Shown here one piece after another: positions 19,351 through 27,998 of a DNA stretch of 64,000 bases. This DNA comes from Ardenticatenaceae bacterium. Its GTDB lineage: Bacteria; Chloroflexota; Anaerolineae; Promineifilales; Promineifilaceae. A model generated the notes under the pieces. It did not search any database, was not told the DNA's origin, and was given only the letters and a program-made list of their open reading frames with translations. The stretch spans positions 62,001-126,000 of the forward strand of contig JACKCD010000002.1 in assembly GCA_020634215.1 (NCBI GenBank), written 5' to 3'. Position 1 is the stretch's first letter; every line of letters begins with the position of its first letter. A program made the position numbers and the translations under genes.

Positions 19351-20508
19351 CAATCCCCCGCCGACGAAGGCGAACGCACCCGCCGCTGGCGGCTTATTCT
19401 GGGTGCTGACGAGCAGAACCAGGAACAGGGTGGCTCGCTGGATCAGCAGGATATGGCCGTTGACCAGGCACTGCAGCAGCTTTATAACAACGACAAGGAA
19501 GGGAGCATGGGTGATGCCATTCCCGACATTAACCGCTGGCTGGGCGACATCCGCACCTATTTTCCGGCCTCGGTGGTGCGGGTGATGCAGCAGGATGCGA
19601 TTGACAGGTTGAAGCTGAAGAAGCTGCTGCTGGAGCCGGAGCTGTTGCAGCAGATTGAGCCGGATGTGCAGTTGGTAGCCACCTTGCTCTCGTTTAAGCG
19701 GATGATGCCGCAGCGGACGCGGGAGACGGCGCGGGAGGTGGTGCGGAAGGTGGTGGAGGATCTGCAGCAGCGGCTTGCCAACAAGCTGCGGCAGGCAGTG
19801 GAGGGGAGCATTAATCGTGCCAGCCGCAAGCGGCGACCCCGATTTAAGGAGATTAACTGGGGGAAGACGGTGCAGAAAAATTTGAAGCATTATCAGCCGC
19901 AGTATCGGTCGGTGATTCCGGAGAAGCTGGTGGGGTATGGCAATAAGCGCACGTCGCTGAAGGATATTATTCTGTGTATTGACCAGAGTGGCTCGATGGC
20001 GAATTCGGTGGTGTATGCGAGTGTGCTGGGGGCGACGCTGGCTTCATTAACGGCCGTTACCACCAAACTCGTCGCCTTCTCCACCTCCGTTGCCGACCTC
20101 AGCGACCAGCTTCACGACCCGGTGGAAATCCTTTTTGGCCCCCAACTCAGCGGCGGCACCCACATCGGTCGCGCCCTGGCCTACTGCCAAGGGCTGGTGA
20201 CACGCCCGCAGGATACGATTTTGGTGCTGATTAGCGATTTGTACGAAGGGGGGAACAAAGAGCAGATGATGGCCCATGCCGCCGATTTGGTGGCATCGGG
20301 GGTAACGGTGATTGTGCTGCTGGCATTGGAAGATAGCGGTGCGCCCAGCTTTAGCCGTGATGTGGCTCACCGCTTCCTTGACCTGGGCATTCCCTGCTTT
20401 GCCTGCACGCCCGATTTGTTTCCTGATTTGATGGCGGCTGCCATTGAGGGACGCGATATCGGCCGTTGGGCGGCGATGCAAGATGTGGTAGTTTTTCCAA
20501 ATAATTAG
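19321..20508 (+). CDS. yehP: VWA-domain protein (YehP-like / CoxE-like)
   Basis: 395 residues. The C-terminal half is a von Willebrand A domain with a full MIDAS: DQSGSM at about 221-226, the threonine in SGGTHIG, and SDLYEG. The N-terminal half is helical and basic. VWA proteins bind partners through a metal and commonly pair with MoxR ATPases, here two genes upstream. The first ten residues (MNLQSPISNP) are encoded by an AATCTCC repeat array, so either translation starts inside a repeat or at a later, weaker start. It closes the five-gene cluster; a strong hairpin follows. Confidence 0.85.
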   Translation: MNLQSPISNPQSPADEGERTRRWRLILGADEQNQEQGGSLDQQDMAVDQALQQLYNNDKEGSMGDAIPDINRWLGDIRTYFPASVVRVMQQDAIDRLKLKKLLLEPELLQQIEPDVQLVATLLSFKRMMPQRTRETAREVVRKVVEDLQQRLANKLRQAVEGSINRASRKRRPRFKEINWGKTVQKNLKHYQPQYRSVIPEKLVGYGNKRTSLKDIILCIDQSGSMANSVVYASVLGATLASLTAVTTKLVAFSTSVADLSDQLHDPVEILFGPQLSGGTHIGRALAYCQGLVTRPQDTILVLISDLYEGGNKEQMMAHAADLVASGVTVIVLLALEDSGAPSFSRDVAHRFLDLGIPCFACTPDLFPDLMAAAIEGRDIGRWAAMQDVVVFPNN

Positions 20509-20846
20509 GGAGCTTATAAAAAAAGTGAGATGTCCCTTAAGCGGGCGCTTAAGGGAACATCTCTGGGGGGGGAGCCATTGATAGTTTAACACAAACCAAA
20601 TTTTTGGCAAATGAAAAATGCGTGAGTTTAGGTAAATTCACGGCTCTTTTGCATTTTACCCCCTATTTCTTGCCGTTTTCCTTACAATTGACAGGAAAAT
20701 TGGCATAATTCCCCAGCCAATTGTCCGATTTACGACAAATTCACTGTATCCGCACGAACAGTTAACGTTTGGTTAGCGGTGGTATAGTACTATTTGGGTA
20801 TTGGAATTGAGTGTGTTTGGTATTTAGTGTGGTGAAGGAGTATACA
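20509..20846. other. Intergenic region after the SWIM-VWA cluster
   Basis: Holds the hairpin at 20527-20563 and an AT-rich segment with a TATAGT at 20783-20788 that could be the -10 box for the HExxH gene. Its -35 box is weak. No gene is seen. Confidence 0.4.
20527..20563. terminator. Hairpin after the VWA gene
   Basis: Arms 20527-20542 and 20547-20563 pair over 16 positions with one bulged base around a 4-nt GGGC loop. It lies 19 bp after the VWA stop. No U-run follows, so it may be a processing or attenuating hairpin rather than a classical terminator. Confidence 0.55.
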
Positions 20847-22319
20847 ATGTCGTATCAGGATGATTTGTCTGTCTGGGAAGCGCGGTGGGAGACGTTGCGT
20901 GGGGTGACTGAAGATTTGCTGGGGCAGTTGGAGGAACCGGCGGCTTGGGGTGTGCCACGGGCAAAGACGCTGTTGGTGGTGGCGCAATCGTTGCAGGCCT
21001 TTGCGGAGGCGCAGTTTGCGTTTTTCCGGGAAGGGTTTGGGGAGAGTGGGGCGTTTGATCTGTTGCCTTCGGATGATTTTCCCCGGGAGTACGTTTTTCG
21101 GACGACGCTAGAGCAGATTGGGCATGATGTGGCTTTGCTGGAGCAAATTGTGCGGCAGCGGTTGAGTAGCCGCCGGGTACAGGTGGATGGGGAGGAGGTG
21201 CGGATGACTGATCGGCTGAACCAGGCTGATCAGTTGGCGCAGTTGGCGTTGGAGCCGGCCGTAGAGGCGGGTCTGGTTGACAAAACGGCCGTTATTACCT
21301 ACTTCCACAAATCCCCTTCCATTCGCGTGGTTCCCTATGCGCCAGTGGCGTTCATTGCCATTCCCTACAGCGGCCTCAACAGCGACCGTGATTTGCTGGC
21401 GATTCCGCACGAAGTCGGCCACCATATTTATCGCCACGGGCATGAATTGCGTTATGTGTTAGAACAGCGGATTCCCAAACAGCCGGCTTGGCGGCGGCGT
21501 TGGCAAGAGGAGATTTTTGCTGATGTCTATGGGGCCATGATCGCGGGGCCAGCGGTGGCTTTGTCGTTTCAGGATTTGCTGCTGGGTAAGGCGGTAGCGG
21601 AGTTTGTCACAGATGATGGCGATCACCCAGTTTCCTTTTTGCGCCCCTTTATTTACCATGTAACGCTGCGGCAAATGACGCCGTATGGGCATGATTTTGC
21701 TGAGATGGCGGCTGGTTTGGCAGCAATGTGGCAAGAGGCGTTGGAAATACGGGGGCTGCCGGAGTCGTTTGTGCCGTTGGAGGGGGAAACGGCCGTTTCC
21801 GTGACTGAAGCCCGTGACTACCTCGAATATGCCATCAAGCAGATCATGAAGCAGGTGCCAAATGGGTTTACCCCGTGGTTTGTCGCTCAAGCAAATGTGG
21901 TGGCAGAAGATAGCGGCCACTTTGCCCAGGAACTCTACGCCAATTTTTCGGACACGGTGGCGATGCTGACGGACAAATATATAGATGTCGCCGCGCCAAA
22001 AGTGCCTCTGTATGAGTTGGATGTGGTGGACGGCATGATTGGGGTGGCCGAGGGTCACACGATGGGCGTGAGCAAGGTGGGGCAGGTCAATGGGGGTGGC
22101 CCAGGGGTTTTGGCTGTGATGCCGGCGTTGGGAAATAAACGGCCGTTGGGCTTTACCAACACCTGGGTTGACCAGATCAAGGAAAAGGCGTTTAGCGGGG
22201 AAGGAATCGGTATTGTGGGATCCGACCGTATCGCTTTGCCACCAGATGCGTGGACGGCCGTTCTTTCCACCGATGGCTGGAACACGGGTGGACCAGAAGG
22301 CTTTTGGCGCGGTGGTTAG
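20847..22319 (+). CDS. Uncharacterised protein with HExxH zinc-site motif
   Basis: 490-residue predicted cytoplasmic protein. IPHEVGHHIYRHGHE near residues 186-200 is a HExxH zincin signature, and a glutamate in the following EIFADVYGAMIAGP segment is a candidate third ligand. The rest is mainly helical, with no signal peptide. I chose the ATG at 20847, preceded by GAAGGAG at 20832-20838. I do not recognise a named family; a metallopeptidase or a non-catalytic zinc protein is possible. Linkage to the SWIM-VWA cluster upstream is only positional. Confidence 0.75.
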   Translation: MSYQDDLSVWEARWETLRGVTEDLLGQLEEPAAWGVPRAKTLLVVAQSLQAFAEAQFAFFREGFGESGAFDLLPSDDFPREYVFRTTLEQIGHDVALLEQIVRQRLSSRRVQVDGEEVRMTDRLNQADQLAQLALEPAVEAGLVDKTAVITYFHKSPSIRVVPYAPVAFIAIPYSGLNSDRDLLAIPHEVGHHIYRHGHELRYVLEQRIPKQPAWRRRWQEEIFADVYGAMIAGPAVALSFQDLLLGKAVAEFVTDDGDHPVSFLRPFIYHVTLRQMTPYGHDFAEMAAGLAAMWQEALEIRGLPESFVPLEGETAVSVTEARDYLEYAIKQIMKQVPNGFTPWFVAQANVVAEDSGHFAQELYANFSDTVAMLTDKYIDVAAPKVPLYELDVVDGMIGVAEGHTMGVSKVGQVNGGGPGVLAVMPALGNKRPLGFTNTWVDQIKEKAFSGEGIGIVGSDRIALPPDAWTAVLSTDGWNTGGPEGFWRGG

Positions 22320-22449
22320 CCATCGTCATTTGAAGTCAGGTGCTACTGTTCCGTGGGCTTTCGCTTTGAAAACCCACGGAATATCTTTACGAGTTGCAGT
22401 ATTCGTTGACAAAAAGCAGGCTAGTGGTGCAACAACCTTTTTTTGTTGG

Positions 22450-22499
22450 TTGGAGTGGAGACTTTAGTCGGAACGTTCCGGCTAAAGCCTCCACTCCAA
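22450..22499. terminator. 50-bp near-perfect palindrome between convergent genes
   Basis: Arms TTGGAGTGGAG and CTCCACTCCAA flank inner arms CTTTAG and CTAAAG and a central CGGAACGTTCCG, with only two mismatches. It lies between convergent genes ending at 22319 and 22550, consistent with a bidirectional terminator or a REP-like element. A smaller CCGTGGG/CCCACGG hairpin lies near 22350-22380. Confidence 0.6.
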
Positions 22500-22549
22500 T
22501 ACCAATACCCGTCAAAATTTGTTTGTCAAACGACTAGTCACATGGCTCC

Positions 22550-25462
22550 TTAAATGAGAGCTTGCAAATGACCTTCAAATTTGTTGATAAGTGGCTCATG
22601 GTGCAGTTTCTGGGCGATTTCTAGCCCTTCTTGCCATAGCTCACGAGAACGCTTTCGTAAGTTTAAATGAGTGGCAAACTCACCAGCATTTATCAAGACA
22701 TAGATCATGCCCACTTGATCGCCTAAGTGGCGACAAAGCTCTAAACTCTCCAGGCTGTGTTGTAGAGCAAGGGCATGTTCTCCGGAACGGCCGTAAATGC
22801 GGCTAAGTTGGTGCAGCAGCATCGCTTGTGACCGGCGATCCCCGATTTCTTGCAACAGGGAAAGACTTTGCTGGGCATAATTTTGTGCCAGCGTTAGCTC
22901 TTGCCGCTGCATGGCAATGTCGGACAGGAGATCAAGGGTTAGCGCCATTTCCCCCTTTTCCCCAAACGCCTGGCTAAGCTCCAACGCGGTTTGGCAATGG
23001 ACTTCCGCTTGGGCTAAGTCACGATAAAATTCCAACGCATTTGTTGCCAGTAAACGCAGGGTGCGAATGGCCGGTGGATTATGATTTTGCAGTTGAAGCG
23101 CTTGTTGCGCCAGAGTTTCGGCCTCGGCGTAGCGACCCTGGTCATAGGCGGCGCGAGCGAGGCGGTAGATGGTTTCGGCAACGGCCGTTTCATCCCCATG
23201 TGCTTCCTGAATTTGCCGACACGAAGCCAATAGCCTATCAGCCTCGCCGAAGTTGCCCAAATCCAGCGCGATCCGTGCCAGCAAGAAATTGGTCGCCGCC
23301 CATTGCAACGCCTCTTGATGCTCCTGCCAAATACGTACCGCCTCATTCAAATGCGTTTTAGCCTCATCATACGCCCCCTGTTCCAGGCACGCTTGCCCCC
23401 AATCATGCAAGATGGATGCCAAACGCGGCTCATCTTCCAGCCGTTTGGCTCCTTCGGCGGCCCAGGCCAATGCTTCGCGTGCTGTCGTATAGCCACCTCT
23501 GGCAAACCAGGTCGGGCGCAAAACGGCCGTTAAATGAACCAACTCCTGCCACAACGCCTGTCTATAAGCCTCTCGCACGCTTGCCAGCAAATTGTCCCAC
23601 TCCGTTCCCAGCGCGATATGGCTCTGCTGATGCTCATTGGCATAGCGAAGAAAAAATTGCACCATGCGGCTGTCGGCGGCGGGGTCGTCGCCAAGCTGCT
23701 CGCGGGCGAAGTCGGCCAGCAGGGGATGCTGACGGTAGCGGTTGTCCCCTTCTTCGTGCAGCAGCGAGAGCATGACGAGGGCGTAGAGGCGGTCTTGGGT
23801 GGGGTAGGGCTGGAGCTGGGCGACGGCGGCGCAGGCGGCGGCGGTGAAGGAACGGCCGTTAAACACCCCCAGCCAGCGAAAAATCTCCTTTTGCGTGTCG
23901 TCCAACGCTTGCCAACTGATGAGAAACGAGACCCGCACCGCCAAATCATCCAACGCCAACGCTTGCAGCCGCTGCTCCTGGTCACGCACCCGTTCGGCAA
24001 AGTCGGCCAGCTTGCGGCGCGGGCGCAGCGCCAGATAGCGCCCAGCGATGGTGAGAGCGAGAGGGAGGTTTTGCAGGTGGTCACAAACGGCCGTTGCTTC
24101 CCCCAACTCCGCCTCCACCCGCGCTTGCCCAATCAATCTTGTCAGCAGCTTTAGCCCATTGCTGGGGGTCAGCTCGCGCAGCGGCACGGGCTGTGCGTCC
24201 AGAGCGGCAGCCAAGTTGGCGTTGCGCGTGGTGATGAGAGCTACGCAGCCGCCAGTGGTGGGCAGCAGCGGCCGAATTCGCGCCGCTTCCACCAAATCGT
24301 CAAAAATGAGCAGTGCTTTTTTTTCTGCCAGAAGCTGGCGCAATGCTGCCGCCCGATTGTCCAGGTCGGCCACGCCGCTGAAATCATAGCCATAGGCGGC
24401 AGCCCACTGTTCGGCAATTTGCATCGGGTCGCTGCTGGCGGCGTTGGCCCACAGCACCCCGTCGGGAAATTCATGGCGGAGCGTGTGGGCAAGCTGCTGC
24501 GCCAATGAGCTTTTGCCCACGCCGCCCATGCCGCTAATGAGGAAACGGTTGGGGGAAAAACGGCCGTTTTCCTTCCCACTCATTCCCTGCCAAAGTTGGT
24601 CAATTTCCACCTCGCGCCCCAAAAAGTTGTCGGGGGGGCGGGGGGCTTGGAATGGCAGTTGGGGGGCGGTGGGTTCGGGCAGCGGTGGCAGTGGGCGGGT
24701 GGACATGCGTCCCTGCTGGTCGCGCATGTCCACAATGTCGTCATAGAGCTTAACCGTTTCCGCCGTTGGCTCCTTGCCAAACACCTCGGCCAGCATGGCG
24801 CAGCACGACTCATATTGTGCCAGCGCGGCGCTAAACTGTGCGTCCAGTGCCAGCAGCCACATCAACTGCTGGTGGGTTTCTTCGCGCCACGGCTCAATGG
24901 CAAGGAGCCGCTGCGCGTAGTCAATCCCTTCGTCATAGGTTTCCTGGTCAATGGCGTGTTCAACTAGGGCATCGAGTGCCTGAATGTATTGGGCTTGCAG
25001 CCGTAGCCGCTGCGCCGCCAGCCACTCTTCAAACTCCTCGGCATCGCTGGGGTCAAATTCGGCCATGAAGTCGCCGCGATAGAGGGGAATGGCTTCGCGG
25101 AGGAGGGCGTGGTCGAGCCGGCCGTTGGCCTGGCGGCTGCGAGCGAGGTAGGTTTCAAAGGCTTCGACATCGAGCCAGTAACGGCCGTTTGCATCCAACC
25201 CCACCGTTTGCCGCCCAATGTCCAAATACGCTTTTAGCTGGGGCGAGAGGGTGGCGAGGTTGACGCGCAAATTTCGCAGCGCATCGCTGTCGGTTTTGCC
25301 TCCCCACAGCAGCCCGGCAACGGCCGTTCGTGCATGTTCCTGCCGCGACATGGCTAAGTAGGCCAGCAGTGCTTCCTGTTTTGCCAGCAGCCCGTCCACT
25401 GGCTCATCGTTCAGGCTGATTTGGCATCCGCCCAACAGACGTATACGCAGCTCGTTTGTCAT
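22550..25462 (-). CDS. BTAD transcriptional activator with NB-ARC-like NTPase and TPR repeats (AfsR/SARP-like)
   Basis: 970 residues. Residues 1-95 form an OmpR-like winged helix, and about 100-250 form a bacterial transcriptional activator domain (LYRGDFMAEF onward). After a Pro-rich linker comes a STAND NTPase with Walker A GMGGVGKSS near 308-316 and Walker B KKALLIFDD. The C-terminal 350 residues are TPR repeats. Such proteins sense a ligand or partner through the TPRs, hydrolyse ATP and activate transcription. No obvious target operon is adjacent. Eight AACGGCCGTT copies lie within. Confidence 0.9.
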   Translation of the reverse strand: MTNELRIRLLGGCQISLNDEPVDGLLAKQEALLAYLAMSRQEHARTAVAGLLWGGKTDSDALRNLRVNLATLSPQLKAYLDIGRQTVGLDANGRYWLDVEAFETYLARSRQANGRLDHALLREAIPLYRGDFMAEFDPSDAEEFEEWLAAQRLRLQAQYIQALDALVEHAIDQETYDEGIDYAQRLLAIEPWREETHQQLMWLLALDAQFSAALAQYESCCAMLAEVFGKEPTAETVKLYDDIVDMRDQQGRMSTRPLPPLPEPTAPQLPFQAPRPPDNFLGREVEIDQLWQGMSGKENGRFSPNRFLISGMGGVGKSSLAQQLAHTLRHEFPDGVLWANAASSDPMQIAEQWAAAYGYDFSGVADLDNRAAALRQLLAEKKALLIFDDLVEAARIRPLLPTTGGCVALITTRNANLAAALDAQPVPLRELTPSNGLKLLTRLIGQARVEAELGEATAVCDHLQNLPLALTIAGRYLALRPRRKLADFAERVRDQEQRLQALALDDLAVRVSFLISWQALDDTQKEIFRWLGVFNGRSFTAAACAAVAQLQPYPTQDRLYALVMLSLLHEEGDNRYRQHPLLADFAREQLGDDPAADSRMVQFFLRYANEHQQSHIALGTEWDNLLASVREAYRQALWQELVHLTAVLRPTWFARGGYTTAREALAWAAEGAKRLEDEPRLASILHDWGQACLEQGAYDEAKTHLNEAVRIWQEHQEALQWAATNFLLARIALDLGNFGEADRLLASCRQIQEAHGDETAVAETIYRLARAAYDQGRYAEAETLAQQALQLQNHNPPAIRTLRLLATNALEFYRDLAQAEVHCQTALELSQAFGEKGEMALTLDLLSDIAMQRQELTLAQNYAQQSLSLLQEIGDRRSQAMLLHQLSRIYGRSGEHALALQHSLESLELCRHLGDQVGMIYVLINAGEFATHLNLRKRSRELWQEGLEIAQKLHHEPLINKFEGHLQALI

Positions 25463-25507
25463 CCCTTCTTCCTTAAAAATGATCGTTCGTTGTTAACTTG
25501 GCGGTTT

Positions 25508-25541
25508 AGAAGTTCAACTTCTTCCGAGAAGTTGAACTTCT
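25508..25541. repeat. Perfect 15-bp stem palindrome (AGAAGTTCAACTTCT)
   Basis: Arms 25508-25522 and 25527-25541 around a 4-nt loop, upstream of the BTAD gene. A related element lies at 50086-50118, so it is a dispersed intergenic hairpin family. Confidence 0.7.
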
Positions 25542-25754
25542 TTCTGGGCGATTATTTAATCGAATTAGCGTTAAATTAGCGTTAATACGCTATGCTTCGC
25601 TTACAAAATTTAAAAACCCCCCATATAGGACGTTTGAGCAACGGTAAACCTTTCCTCTGGAGGAAAAACGGCCGTTAGGGGAAAGGTGACGGTGATGCGG
25701 GCAGCGTGTTCATTATGACCAAAAAAAGCATCTTCGTCGAGAGGAGGTTTAAAA

Positions 25755-25940
25755 ATGAAGAAATGGATGAATCACTACCACGTTTATATGCTGCGAATAT
25801 GGATGCAGGAAAAGGGGGAAGCCCCACCCACATTGAGTCTGGAAGACCCGCACACGGGGCAGCGCATTGGTTTTGGCACGCTGCAAGAGTTTTGTGACTT
25901 TTTACAGAAGAGCTATGAGGGAGCGATGGTAAAGGGGTGA
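25755..25940 (+). CDS. Small conserved protein, 61 aa
   Basis: Short soluble protein with an excellent ribosome binding site (AGGAGG at about 25741-25746) before ATG 25755. The central RIWMQEKG, then TLSLEDPHTGQRIGF and a C-terminal LQEFCDFL segment, resembles small standalone proteins recurring in Chloroflexota, often next to regulators. No function is known. It lies divergently from the BTAD regulator, which could suggest regulation by it, but this is inference. A hairpin at 26015-26042 follows. Confidence 0.65.
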   Translation: MKKWMNHYHVYMLRIWMQEKGEAPPTLSLEDPHTGQRIGFGTLQEFCDFLQKSYEGAMVKG

Positions 25941-26014
25941 GTTCCTGGTTTCCAGTCTGGCCGGGGGATGGGTTCAATCCTGGCGATTGGGCCCATCTGG
26001 AGAATGATACGAAG

Positions 26015-26042
26015 TGCCGGTCACTTTTGGAAGTGACCGGCA
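26015..26042. terminator. 12-bp hairpin between convergent genes
   Basis: TGCCGGTCACTT at 26015-26026 pairs perfectly with 26031-26042 around TTGG. It lies between the 61-aa gene and the convergent SurA_N-like gene. No strong U-run follows. Confidence 0.5.
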
Positions 26043-26058
26043 GTGAGGAATATTCACC

Positions 26059-26652
26059 TTAAGGGGAGCTAATTTCAGTAATAAACGCTTCGTCAAAATC
26101 TATGCTGGCGCTGCTGAGTAATGTTCCCATCCAGTTTTGCAAGAAGTCTTGCTGCTGATCGGGGGGAACATCGGCCAGTAATTTTTCCTCAAGGAAGCTG
26201 ATCAACGTCATGTAGTCGCCTACAGAACCGTGGAAATCTTGCCAAGTGAGGCCGTGCGCGGCTAACTGCTGCCGCATTTCGGCTTCGCTAAGGCCAAATT
26301 GGCTGATGATGGAGGCAACCTCCTGGTCTATCGCATCGCTGGGCGTGTTGCTGCCGCTGTTGCGGGCGACCTGAAGAATGAGGGCATCGCCCACCATGCG
26401 GTTGAGCAGGGCAACTTTGTTGACGGGTTGGGGAGCTTGGTTTGCCAGGGTTGCCCGCAAATCGGCAAAGCGGAGTTCGTTTTCAAAGGCTTCGCGGGTG
26501 AAGGGTTGGCCGTTGAGCGTGCCGACGATGTTGGTGGCGGTGGACGTGGGGCGGTTGAGGGAGAAAACGGCCGTTAATCCCAACAAACACAGTGCCACAA
26601 CAAGAGCCAACCAGCCACTGCCTACGCGGGGCTGTGAATCATTTTCCATCAT
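26059..26652 (-). CDS. Membrane-anchored SurA_N-like protein
   Basis: About 197 residues. An N-terminal transmembrane helix (WLALVVALCLLGLTAVFSL) is followed by NIVGTLNGQPFTREAFENELRF, which resembles the chaperone part of SurA/PrsA foldases. There is no rotamase domain, so it could only hold or escort exported proteins. The first Met codon used is at 26652; a TTG at 26664 is possible. Part of the membrane helix is encoded by an AACGGCCGTT palindrome. It lies downstream of the aminotransferase gene, separated by a hairpin and a TATAAT-like box. Confidence 0.65.
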   Translation of the reverse strand: MMENDSQPRVGSGWLALVVALCLLGLTAVFSLNRPTSTATNIVGTLNGQPFTREAFENELRFADLRATLANQAPQPVNKVALLNRMVGDALILQVARNSGSNTPSDAIDQEVASIISQFGLSEAEMRQQLAAHGLTWQDFHGSVGDYMTLISFLEEKLLADVPPDQQQDFLQNWMGTLLSSASIDFDEAFITEISSP

Positions 26653-26732
26653 ATGTTTTGTCAAACAGAACTAGCAAACTGGGCTACTAAATCTGCGGTA
26701 GCGGGTGCAAGACCCTCGGTTAGCAAGAGGAG

Positions 26733-26738
26733 TCATTA
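26733..26738 (-). promoter_or_regulatory. Possible -10 box (TATAAT) for the SurA_N-like gene
   Basis: On the minus strand TATAAT at 26738-26733 lies about 80 nt upstream of the gene. The candidate -35 falls in the hairpin at 26743-26776 and is weak, so this is tentative. Confidence 0.3.
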
Positions 26739-26742
26739 TAGC

Positions 26743-26776
26743 AGACCGCAAAGGTTTCAGAAAACCTTTGTGGTCT
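26743..26776. terminator. 15-bp hairpin after the aminotransferase gene
   Basis: AGACC-G-CAAAGGTTT at 26743-26757 pairs with 26762-26776 with one G-T wobble and a 4-nt loop. It lies 8 bp beyond the aminotransferase stop. The U-run is on the opposite strand, so termination efficiency for the leftward gene is uncertain. Confidence 0.5.
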
Positions 26777-26783
26777 TTTACAT

Positions 26784-27893
26784 CTATAACGCCGCCAAAA
26801 AGCGAGCCACATCCTCTTCGGTGTTGTAAAGATGGGTGGAAACGCGGATGCGGTTGACACCGCCGTAGCCACCCCAGACCATGACCCCTTGCGCTTCCAG
26901 CCGCGCCATAAAACCAGCAATATCGGGAACCATAAAACAAACATTGCCCGCCCGTTCGGCAGCGACAGCTGGGGTCATTACCTCCCATCCCGTTTTGGCT
27001 ACCCCATCATAAACTAGCCCACTCAGATGGAGGTTGTGGGCCTCAATGGCATCGGCTCCAACGGCCAGAATGTGGTCGAGGGCGTTTTCGAGGATGTAGA
27101 GGCTGATGAAGCTGGGGTTGCCGGGGATAAAGCGGTCGGCATCGGGGCGGGGGGTGAAGGCGGTGGGGTCTTGCCAGCCGGAAAGGGTGGCACTGGTGTT
27201 CCAACCGACGAAGGGGGGCATGAGGTTGGGCAGTCGGTCGCGGTTCCAGTAGAAAACGGCCGTTCCATGCACCCCCAGCAGCCATTTGTAGCAGCTAGAG
27301 AGCAAAACATCGGCGTAGCTGGCCGCCACGTCAATCGAACCCGCCGCGTGGGTGGCATCTACCAGCAGCAGGGCGTTGCTGCTACGCACCAGTTCTGACA
27401 ACGCCTTGATCGGCAGCCGCTGCCCGGTGAAATAGCTGACCAGGCTGACGTTGACGACGCGGGTGCGCTCATCAATTTGCGCGGCGATGGCATCAAGCGA
27501 GGTGTACCAGTTTTGATGGCGTACCACCCGCACTTCCACCCCTTTTGCCTGTAATTTGGCCCAGGGCAGTACGTCGGACGGAAATTCCACGTCTACAATC
27601 ACCACATTGTCGCCGGACTGCCAATCGAGGGCGTGGGCGACGAGGTTTACGCCGTCGGAGGCGGAGGAGAGGAAGGTGATGTCTTCGGGGTTGGCGTGGA
27701 GCAAAACGGCCGTTTTTTGCTTGCAGCGAGCTTGGGTGGCTTCAAACCGCGCTCGTGCCTCCTCGCCCAGCGCCTTGTCGGCTAAAAATTGCCCCAGCCG
27801 GTCGTGGTGGGATTTGAGCATGGGGCTTTCGCCGCCGGTGCAAAGGTGGGCAACGGTTTCCAAACCAATAAATTTGTCTTTGGCAATTAACAT
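26784..27893 (-). CDS. PLP-dependent class V aminotransferase (cysteine-desulfurase-like)
   Basis: 369 residues of fold-type I. The Schiff-base lysine lies in SSCYKWLLG at about residue 204, preceded by the PLP-binding aspartate in LLVDATHAAG. The NPEDITFLSSASDGVNL segment matches class V phosphate-binding positions. It lacks the long flexible active-site cysteine loop of housekeeping IscS, so it is more likely an isopenicillin-N-epimerase-like or selenocysteine-lyase-like relative. A ribosome binding site AAAGGAAAGG precedes ATG 27893. It follows the two-component genes, separated by a long hairpin. Confidence 0.85.
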   Translation of the reverse strand: MLIAKDKFIGLETVAHLCTGGESPMLKSHHDRLGQFLADKALGEEARARFEATQARCKQKTAVLLHANPEDITFLSSASDGVNLVAHALDWQSGDNVVIVDVEFPSDVLPWAKLQAKGVEVRVVRHQNWYTSLDAIAAQIDERTRVVNVSLVSYFTGQRLPIKALSELVRSSNALLLVDATHAAGSIDVAASYADVLLSSCYKWLLGVHGTAVFYWNRDRLPNLMPPFVGWNTSATLSGWQDPTAFTPRPDADRFIPGNPSFISLYILENALDHILAVGADAIEAHNLHLSGLVYDGVAKTGWEVMTPAVAAERAGNVCFMVPDIAGFMARLEAQGVMVWGGYGGVNRIRVSTHLYNTEEDVARFLAAL

Positions 27894-27915
27894 AATCCTT
27901 TCCTTTGGGGAAATA

Positions 27916-27977
27916 GGACGCAGATTTTCCTGATGATCCTGATTTTAATATCAGGCAAATCAGGTAAATCTGCGTCC
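27916..27977. repeat. Long hairpin with nested CCTGAT/ATCAGG repeats
   Basis: Outer arms GGACGCAGATTT (27916-27927) and its complement (27966-27977) enclose two CCTGAT and two ATCAGG units. It lies between the histidine kinase and the aminotransferase genes and could separate their expression. It is related in style to the ATCCTGTAA repeats at 15.7 kb. Confidence 0.7.
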
Positions 27978-27998
27978 CATTTTTGTTTGCAGATTATT

